A stretch of DNA of 45,787 bases from Micromonospora inaquosa (lineage in GTDB: Bacteria; Actinomycetota; Actinomycetes; Mycobacteriales; Micromonosporaceae), in the NCBI RefSeq assembly GCF_003857055.1, contig NZ_QGSZ01000364.1, positions 1 through 45,787 of the forward strand, written 5' to 3'. Shown here piece by piece: positions 39,838 to 45,787 of this stretch. How positions within the stretch are numbered: position 1 is the stretch's first letter; each line of letters starts with the position of its first letter. The notes under the pieces were generated by a model. That model was not told the origin of the DNA, did no database searches, and saw only the letters and a program-made list of their open reading frames with translations. The position numbers and the translations under genes were made by a program.

Positions 39838-42516
39838 ATGAGTCGATGGGAGTTCGTCGGCCGCACGGATGAGCTCAACCGCCTGCTGGAGGCGGTGACC
39901 GGTGAGGCCGGCCGCGGGCTCTTCTTCAGCGGCAGCGCTGGCATCGGCAAGAGTCGACTGCTGCGCGAGGGCGTGGGCGCGTTGCCCACCGACCGGTTCG
40001 CGATCTGGTCCATCGCCGCGAGCGCCACCACCGCGGCGCTGCCGTTCGGCGGGCTGGTCCAGGTCCTCCCCGCCGAGCAGCCCCAGGGCCTCTCCCCCGC
40101 CGGTGTCCTGCGCTGGGCGCTCCACGTGCTGCAACAGCAGGCTGCCGGCCGACGGATCGTGCTCGCCATCGACGATGCCCACCTGCTCGACCCACCCTCC
40201 GCCGCACTGGTGCACCTGGTCGCCCGCGCCGAGAACGCCACAGTGGTCGGCACCCTGCGCGACGGCGAGCAGATCCCGCTGCCGATCCGCGCACTCTGGA
40301 CCGACGACCTGGTCGAACACGTCGAGCTGACACCGATGCCGCAGGCGGAGACCGCTGGCCTGCTGGCGGCGATCCTGGGCGGCCCGGTCGACCCGGGCTC
40401 CGCCGACCGGCTCGGCCGACTGTCGTCCGGCAACCCGCTGCTGCTGCGCGAGCTGGTGCACGCCGCCAACGGCAGCGCGGAGTTGAAGCAGACGTACGGG
40501 ATCTGGAAATGGACCGGGCGGTTGGAGCTGGCGCCCAACCTGACCGACCTCATCGACACCCGGGTCGGGAAGCTCACCGACGGCGTCCGCGCGGTCGTCG
40601 AGCTTGTCGCCTTCGGCGAACCGCTCGGCCTGCACCTGCTCAAACAGGCCGCCGATCAGGCCGACGTGGAGACCGCCGAGGAACGCGGGCTGATCACCGT
40701 GGACCAGCACGACCGACGCACCAACGTCCGGCTGGCCCACCCGCTCTACGGCGAGGTGATGCGCCGTCGCTGTCCGGTCAGCCGCACCCGCCGGCTTCAG
40801 GCACACCTCGCCGAGCTACTCGAACAGGTCGGCAAGCGCCGCCGCGACGACCTGCTGCGGGTGGCCGTCTGGCGACTCGACTCGGGCACCGCACAAGACC
40901 CGGCCCTGCTGCTGGAGGCCGCCGTACAGGCGTTCACCCGCTACGACGTACCGCTGGCGACCCGCCTGGCGCGGGCCGCGCTGAATGCCGACGGCGGCTC
41001 CGACGCCGCCGAGCTGTTGGCCACCATCCTGATGTTCGCCGACCGGCCCGGCGAGGCGATCGAAGTCCTCGACGCGGTGACCCCGGCGCCCGGCGACGAA
41101 CGACGATTCTGTCGCTGGCTGACCGTCCGCGGCATGGTCAGCTACTGGGGGTTGAGCCAGGAATCCACGGTGGAGGAGATCGCCGGCCAGGTCGAGCAGC
41201 TCAGCGACTCCGCCGACCGGGCCCGGGTGCACGCCTTCGAGGCGATCATGCGCCTGCACCGACTGGACACGGCCGCCGCGGTACGACTCAGCCAACGCGT
41301 CCTGGACCGGCCGGCGGCCGGCGTCGCCGCCCGCGAACTGGCCCGTTCCACCATCGCGTACGTCCAGGCCGCGCAGGGCGAGCTGACCCTCAGCGGTACG
41401 GCGATCGCCCAGGTGCACTCGGCCGCAGCCAACTGGCGCACCGACATGCCGTACCTCCAACTGGCCCTGGAGTTGGCCCGGGGCACCCGGCTCATGCTCA
41501 CCGGCGACCTGGCCGGAATCGACGCGATCGTCGCCGACGAGTTCGCCGACCTCGCCGGGGAGGGTGACTTCCGCCTCGGCACCGGCTATCTGGCCATCCT
41601 CCAGGCGTTCTCGTTCCGGCTGCGCGGGCAGAGCGGCGCGGCCATGCGGACCTCCCTGAGTGCCTGCGCGGTGCTGGCCACGAGTCGGGTCTACGCCGGT
41701 CTGGCCCAGGCCGAACGCGCCCAGTCGGCGGCGCTGCGCGGTGACGCCGTGCAGGCAGCCGAGGCGATGGCCGAAGCCGACCGCACCCACGCGCCGGGAA
41801 TGGCGGTGCTCTACCCGTGGCTGGAGCAGGCTCGGGGCGCGTCGCTCGCCGCCGGGGGCGACCTGATGGGCGCGATCAAGCACCTGGGCGACCTGGTGGA
41901 TCGGCTGCGCTCGGACGGCTTCTCCGGGCACGAGGTGCACGTTCTGCACGACCTCGTCCGACTGGATCAGGCGGGCATGGCGGTCGGGCCCACCTGCTCC
42001 GACGGCGGTCGGCGCACCGTCGCGCAGCGCCTCGCCGAGCTCTCCGAGCGGGTCGACGGGGTGCTCCCGCCGCTGCTGGCCCGGCACGCCCGCGCCGCGG
42101 TGACCGATTCCTCCACTGATCTGCTCGCGGTCGCCGACGACTACGCCGCACTGGAGTTGATCGTGTACGCGGCCGAGGCCACCTCCCAGGCCGTTCAGCG
42201 GTTGCGCCAGCAGCACTCGGCCGCGGCCAACGACGCCCGGGAGCGCCTCGCCGGGTTGCTCGGGCGCTGCGACCTGATCCGGACTCCGGCGCTCCAGGCC
42301 GGCGCGCCGGTGCTCACCGAACGGGAGTGGCAGGTGGCCCGTCTCGCCGCGCACGGTGCGGCCAGCCGGGCCATCGCTGAACGGCTCTACCTTTCCGCGC
42401 GCACAGTGGAGAACCACCTACAGCGCATCTATGCCAAGCTCGGCGTCACCAGCCGGGCCGAGCTGTGGGCGGCGTTACGCTCGATACCGGGCCATGACGG
42501 CGGCGACACGAGCTGA
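39838..42516 (+). CDS. Large LuxR-family ATPase regulator (LAL/STAND type)
   Basis: 892 residues from ATG 39838; GTG 39793 would add 15. N-terminal AAA/NACHT-like ATPase domain with Walker A GSAGIGKS (32-39), Walker B IVLAIDDAHLLD, and a GNPLLLRELV sensor-like motif. A long alpha-helical, TPR-like middle follows (about 330-800). The C-terminal LuxR-type helix-turn-helix reads LTEREWQVARLAAHGAASRAIAERLYLSARTVENHLQRIYAKLGV. Such regulators (MalT/LAL group) respond to an unknown inducer and activate transcription. pncB follows after only 16 bases, so they may be co-transcribed, though a role in NAD salvage is not shown. Confidence 0.92.
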   Translation: MSRWEFVGRTDELNRLLEAVTGEAGRGLFFSGSAGIGKSRLLREGVGALPTDRFAIWSIAASATTAALPFGGLVQVLPAEQPQGLSPAGVLRWALHVLQQQAAGRRIVLAIDDAHLLDPPSAALVHLVARAENATVVGTLRDGEQIPLPIRALWTDDLVEHVELTPMPQAETAGLLAAILGGPVDPGSADRLGRLSSGNPLLLRELVHAANGSAELKQTYGIWKWTGRLELAPNLTDLIDTRVGKLTDGVRAVVELVAFGEPLGLHLLKQAADQADVETAEERGLITVDQHDRRTNVRLAHPLYGEVMRRRCPVSRTRRLQAHLAELLEQVGKRRRDDLLRVAVWRLDSGTAQDPALLLEAAVQAFTRYDVPLATRLARAALNADGGSDAAELLATILMFADRPGEAIEVLDAVTPAPGDERRFCRWLTVRGMVSYWGLSQESTVEEIAGQVEQLSDSADRARVHAFEAIMRLHRLDTAAAVRLSQRVLDRPAAGVAARELARSTIAYVQAAQGELTLSGTAIAQVHSAAANWRTDMPYLQLALELARGTRLMLTGDLAGIDAIVADEFADLAGEGDFRLGTGYLAILQAFSFRLRGQSGAAMRTSLSACAVLATSRVYAGLAQAERAQSAALRGDAVQAAEAMAEADRTHAPGMAVLYPWLEQARGASLAAGGDLMGAIKHLGDLVDRLRSDGFSGHEVHVLHDLVRLDQAGMAVGPTCSDGGRRTVAQRLAELSERVDGVLPPLLARHARAAVTDSSTDLLAVADDYAALELIVYAAEATSQAVQRLRQQHSAAANDARERLAGLLGRCDLIRTPALQAGAPVLTEREWQVARLAAHGAASRAIAERLYLSARTVENHLQRIYAKLGVTSRAELWAALRSIPGHDGGDTS

Positions 42517-42532
42517 ACCTTAGGCTGGGGCG

Positions 42533-43819
42533 GTGAGCATCCACCGCCCCGCGCTGCTGACCGACCACTACGAGCTGACGATGGTCAGCGCGGCCCTGAA
42601 GGACGGCACCGCCGACCGCCGGTGTGTCTTCGAGGTGTTCAGCCGCCGGTTGCCGAGTGGCCGCCGGTACGGCGTGGTCGCCGGGACGGCCCGGCTGATC
42701 GAGCTGATCCGCGACTTCCGGTTCGAGCCCAGCGAGGTGGAGTTCCTGCTGCGGACCGGGGTGGTCGACGAGACGGCGGCGGCGTGGCTCACCGACTACC
42801 GCTTCACCGGGGACATCGACGGATACGCCGAGGGTGAGCTGTTCTTCCCCGGTTCACCGATCCTCACCGTCTCCGGCGGTTTCGCCGAGTGCGTGGTGCT
42901 GGAGACGCTGGTGCTGTCCGTGCTCAACCACGACAGCGCGGTGGCCGCGGCGGCAGCTCGGATGGTGACCGCGGCGCGGGGCCGGGCTCTGATCGAGATG
43001 GGGTCGCGTCGGGCACACGAGGAGGCGGCGGTGGCCGCGGCGCGGGCCGCGTACCTGGCCGGTTTCCGGTTCACGTCCAACCTCGCCGCCGGTGCGCTCT
43101 ACGGCATCCCGACGGCGGGCACGGCGGCGCACGCCTTCACCCTGCTGCACGACGACGAGCGGGCGGCGTTCGCCTCGCAGGTCGCCACGCTGGGTAAGGA
43201 CACCACGCTGCTGGTCGACACGTACGACATCAGCCAGGGCATCCGTAACGCGATCGCGGTGGCCGGGCCGGAGCTGCGGGCGGTGCGGATCGACTCCGGC
43301 GACCTCGCGGTGATCGCTCAGCAGTCCCGGGAGTTGCTCGACTCGCTGGGCGCCACCGAGACCAAGATCATCGTTTCGGGTGACCTGGACGAGTACGCGA
43401 TCGCCGCGCTGGCCGCCGAACCGGTGGACATGTACGGCGCCGGCACGGCAGTGGTCACCGGTTCCGGGGCACCGACCGCCGGGTTGGTCTACAAGCTGGT
43501 CGAGGTCGAGGGACGGCCGGTGGTGAAGCGCTCCGAGCACAAGGCGACCATCGGCGGTCGGAAGGTCGCGGTCCGCCGGCACAAGCCGACCGGCACCGCC
43601 ACCGAGGAGATCATCGTCCCGCAGGGCGTGCCGGACCGGCAGCCCAACGACCGCCTGCTCCAGCGGTCGTTCGTGGTCGCCGGTGAGCCGGTGCCGCTGC
43701 CCACGCTCGACGAGTCACGCGAGCACCTGCGTGAGTGTCTGATCTCCATCCCGTGGGAGGGGCTGAAGCTTTCGACCGGCGACCCGGCCGTGCCGGTCAC
43801 CGTCGTACCCGCTGGCTGA
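42533..43819 (+). CDS. pncB: Nicotinate phosphoribosyltransferase
   Basis: Converts nicotinate and PRPP to nicotinate mononucleotide in the NAD salvage (Preiss-Handler) pathway. 428 residues, GTG start. Seen: ALLTDHYELTMVSAAL at the N-terminus, VFEVFSRRLPSGRRYGVVAG, EMGSRRAHEEAAVAAARAAYLAGF (the His of this motif is the phosphorylated residue), RIDSGDLAVIAQQSRELLD and VDMYGAGTAVVTG (PRPP-binding). It is located next to clpS in mycobacteria too. The pncA gene follows after 34 bases. Confidence 0.96.
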   Translation: MSIHRPALLTDHYELTMVSAALKDGTADRRCVFEVFSRRLPSGRRYGVVAGTARLIELIRDFRFEPSEVEFLLRTGVVDETAAAWLTDYRFTGDIDGYAEGELFFPGSPILTVSGGFAECVVLETLVLSVLNHDSAVAAAAARMVTAARGRALIEMGSRRAHEEAAVAAARAAYLAGFRFTSNLAAGALYGIPTAGTAAHAFTLLHDDERAAFASQVATLGKDTTLLVDTYDISQGIRNAIAVAGPELRAVRIDSGDLAVIAQQSRELLDSLGATETKIIVSGDLDEYAIAALAAEPVDMYGAGTAVVTGSGAPTAGLVYKLVEVEGRPVVKRSEHKATIGGRKVAVRRHKPTGTATEEIIVPQGVPDRQPNDRLLQRSFVVAGEPVPLPTLDESREHLRECLISIPWEGLKLSTGDPAVPVTVVPAG

Positions 43820-43853
43820 GCCTTCCGCCGATCCGATCTCGAAGGGAAACCCG

Positions 43854-44435
43854 ATGGCCAACGCGCTGATCATCGTGGACGTGCAGAACGACTTCTGCGA
43901 GGGCGGCTCGCTGGCCGTCGGCGGCGGGGCAGGGGTGGCCGCCGGCATCTCCCGCTTACTCGCCGCCGAGCCGGACCGGTGGGCGCACGTGGTCGCCACC
44001 AAGGACTACCACGTCGACCCGGGCGCCCACTTCGGCGATCCGCCGGACTTCGTGGAGTCCTGGCCCCGGCACTGCGTGGTCGGCACCAGCGGTTCGGAGT
44101 TCCACCCCGAACTGGACACCGCCCGGGTCGAGGCGATCTTCCACAAGGGCGAGCACGCGGCGGCGTACTCCGGTTTCGAGGGGCATGCCGACGACGGCGA
44201 ATGCCTGGCCGACTGGCTGCGCCGCCACGACGTGGACCGGGTCGACCTGGTCGGGATCGCCACGGACCACTGCGTCCGGGCGACCGCGCTGGACGCCGCC
44301 CGGGAGGGTTTCGTCACTACTGTGCTGCTCGAATTGACCGCAGCCGTCGCCCCGGCGACCACCGACGTGGCCCTCCGCTCGATGGACGGCGCCGGGGTGA
44401 TCATGCAGGGCCAGCCTGTGATCAGGGCCGCATGA
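43854..44435 (+). CDS. pncA: Nicotinamidase (isochorismatase family)
   Basis: Deamidates nicotinamide to nicotinate, supplying PncB. 193 residues from ATG 43854, with GAAGGGAAA upstream. The catalytic triad is Asp9 (IIVDVQNDF), Lys98 (FHKGEH) and Cys140 (ATDHCVRAT). The metal site residues Asp51, His53, His59 and His73 match those of mycobacterial PncA. An enzyme of this type would also activate pyrazinamide. The pncB-pncA pairing makes a two-step nicotinamide-to-NaMN unit. Confidence 0.95.
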   Translation: MANALIIVDVQNDFCEGGSLAVGGGAGVAAGISRLLAAEPDRWAHVVATKDYHVDPGAHFGDPPDFVESWPRHCVVGTSGSEFHPELDTARVEAIFHKGEHAAAYSGFEGHADDGECLADWLRRHDVDRVDLVGIATDHCVRATALDAAREGFVTTVLLELTAAVAPATTDVALRSMDGAGVIMQGQPVIRAA

Positions 44436-44499
44436 GACCGTAAATGGTTGGCCAAGGGACCGCCGCCGGTCGAGGATGTCGCCGGAGGTACGGACCCAC

Positions 44500-45723
44500 G
44501 TGAACATGAAGCCTTACCGGCAGGCGCTCGCTCTGCCCGGCCTGCGGTCGCTGCTGCTGATCGCCGTCCTCGCTCGAATCCCGCTCACCGCGACCGGGGT
44601 GACGCTGACCTTCCACGTGGTGTTCGATCTTGATCGGGGCTACGGGGCGGCCGGCCTGGTCGGTGCGGCCGTCACCGTGGGTGCGGCGATCGGCGGGCCG
44701 CTGCTCGGCCGACTGGTGGACCGACGAGGACTGCGCCCGGTCCTGGTGCTCACCGGGATCGCCGAGGCGATCTTCTGGTCCACCGCGCCGTCGCTGGCGT
44801 ACCCGCTGCTCCTGCCGGCCGCCTTCGTGGCCGGCTCCCTGGCCATACCGATCTTCTCCGTGGTCCGTCAGTCGATCGCCGCGCTGGTCCCCGAGGACCA
44901 GCGCCGACCGGCCTACGCACTGGACTCGATGTCGGTGGAGCTGTCCTTCATGATCGGCCCGGCGTTGGCGGTGGCCCTGGTCACCGCGATCTCCGCGCAG
45001 ACCACCATGTATCTGGTCGGTGGCGGCATCGTCGCCGCAGGGATCGCCCTGTGGCTGGTCAACCCACCGATCCGGGAGGCCACCGAGCCGACCGGCCCAC
45101 AGCGCCAGGTGCCGCGTCGGGAGTGGCTGACACCCCGACTGCTTGCCGTACTGGCGCTCAGCGCCGCCGCGACCCTCGTGCTCGGTGGCACCGACGTGGC
45201 GGTGGTCGCCGTCCTGCGAGCCAGCGGCGAGGTCAGCTGGACGGGCGCGGTCCTGGCCATCTGGGCGGTCGCCTCGCTGGCCGGCGGTTTCGCCTACGGG
45301 GCCGTGCACCGCTCGTTCTCCCCGTTGGCGCTGACCGCCGCGCTGGCCCTGTTCACCATTCCGGTGGGTCTGGGCGGTGCGCACTGGTGGCTGCTGTGCC
45401 TGGCGCTGATCCCCGCCGGCGCGCTCTGCGCGCCGACAATCGCGGCCGGTTCGGACGCGGTCAGCCGCCTGGTCCCGGCAGAGGTACGCGGTGAGGCGAT
45501 GGGTCTGCACGGCTCGGCTGTCACCGTCGGCATCGCGATCGGCGCGCCGCTCGCCGGCGCGGTGATCGACGCCAGCGCACCACTCTGGGGCTTCGTGGTG
45601 ACCGGTGCGCTCGGCGCGCTGGTCACACTGGTGGTGCTCCCGATCGAGCTGCGCCGCCGCCGCAACGCCGACGCGGTCACCCCGCCACCCGTCGAAGCCG
45701 ACCTCACTCCCGCCGCCCACTAA
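44500..45723 (+). CDS. MFS transporter
   Basis: Major facilitator protein of about 407 residues with about 12 hydrophobic segments. The start is set at GTG 44500, with GGAGG at 44484-44488; ATG 44506 and ATG 44476 are alternatives. The conserved loop after helix 2 is GRLVDRRGLRPVLVL (MFS motif A form), and a corresponding segment follows helix 8. The substrate is not evident; it could be a drug or metabolite exporter. The pncA stop is 64 bases upstream, so read-through from the NAD salvage genes is possible. Confidence 0.88.
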   Translation: MNMKPYRQALALPGLRSLLLIAVLARIPLTATGVTLTFHVVFDLDRGYGAAGLVGAAVTVGAAIGGPLLGRLVDRRGLRPVLVLTGIAEAIFWSTAPSLAYPLLLPAAFVAGSLAIPIFSVVRQSIAALVPEDQRRPAYALDSMSVELSFMIGPALAVALVTAISAQTTMYLVGGGIVAAGIALWLVNPPIREATEPTGPQRQVPRREWLTPRLLAVLALSAAATLVLGGTDVAVVAVLRASGEVSWTGAVLAIWAVASLAGGFAYGAVHRSFSPLALTAALALFTIPVGLGGAHWWLLCLALIPAGALCAPTIAAGSDAVSRLVPAEVRGEAMGLHGSAVTVGIAIGAPLAGAVIDASAPLWGFVVTGALGALVTLVVLPIELRRRRNADAVTPPPVEADLTPAAH

Positions 45724-45762
45724 CGGCCGGGCCCAGATTCGGCGGCCTGGCCTGGACAGGGC

Positions 45763-45777
45763 CACCCGGGCCGGGTG
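45763..45777. terminator. Possible terminator hairpin after the MFS gene
   Basis: CACCC (45763-45767) and GGGTG (45773-45777) form a short stem with a GGGCC loop, 40 bases past the MFS stop. The region is GC-rich and the window ends 10 bases later, so confidence is low. Confidence 0.3.
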
Positions 45778-45787
45778 GGCCCCAGGC

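Noticed and set aside
40816..42417. Long minus-strand open frame of 533 codons across the LuxR-family gene
   Set aside because: A GC-rich shadow: the plus-strand frame has clear ATPase and helix-turn-helix motifs, and the reverse product has none. The same applies to the antisense frames over hutU, hutF, hutI, hutH and the flippase.
39838..42516. Regulator of a nearby antibiotic gene cluster
   Set aside because: Large LuxR ATPases often sit in such clusters, but no polyketide, peptide or terpene synthesis gene is in the window.

Overview
The window is very GC-rich (roughly 70% or more), uses many GTG starts, packs genes into ATGA/GTGA-overlapping operons and shows actinobacterial gene orders. 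The gene content suggests a Micromonospora-like member of the Micromonosporaceae: an AftA-type arabinosyltransferase, a mec-cysO-cysM sulfur module, the clpS/DUF2017 pair and short dispersed intergenic repeats. This placement is inference. No rRNA, CRISPR array, transposase, integrase or phage gene was seen. Everything here was read by eye, with no database search.

Layout. (1) 1-2594, minus: an ECF metal transporter operon (cbiM/nikM-like, PDGLE protein, cbiQ, cbiO running off the left edge) behind a palindrome that fits the nickel regulator Nur. (2) 2837-7842: peroxiredoxin, an HNH nuclease gene that runs into a tRNA-Leu gene, a GNAT acetyltransferase, a membrane-anchored bacterial expansin, a MOSC protein and a SAM methyltransferase. 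(3) 7866-22468: an envelope or exopolysaccharide locus of the Wzx/Wzy type. It holds an LCP ligase, a polyprenyl-phosphate sugar transferase, a membrane-anchored GH10 glycosidase, a flippase, two glycosyltransferases, a three-gene nucleotide-sugar module, a Wzy-like polymerase and a two-pass membrane protein that combines a kinase-N-lobe-like segment with a trypsin-like fold, both apparently catalytically dead. (4) 22632-30527, plus: a complete histidine utilisation operon (RpiR regulator, hutU, an M20 amidohydrolase, hutF, hutI, hutH). The M20 enzyme sits where N-formylglutamate deformylase (HutG) would be expected. (5) 30704-32617: an AftA-like arabinofuranosyltransferase behind a perfect inverted repeat. 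(6) 32745-37954, minus: rdgB, rph, an MBL phosphodiesterase-like gene, cysM, cysO, mec, DUF2017 and clpS, close to the Mycobacterium Rv1331-Rv1341 order but without murI and the rhomboid gene. (7) 38094-39643, minus: a degenerate dynamin/GTPase-like gene split by a frameshift. (8) 39838-45723, plus: a large LuxR-family ATPase regulator, pncB and pncA for NAD salvage, and an MFS transporter.

The items most worth a second look are: the M20 enzyme as a possible HutG substitute; the pseudokinase/pseudoprotease fusion coupled to the Wzy polymerase; the CysO carrier with 20 residues after its Gly-Gly end; a 49-bp repeat whose first bases form the stop codon of the gene before it; and the HNH gene that uses tRNA-Leu sequence for its last codons.
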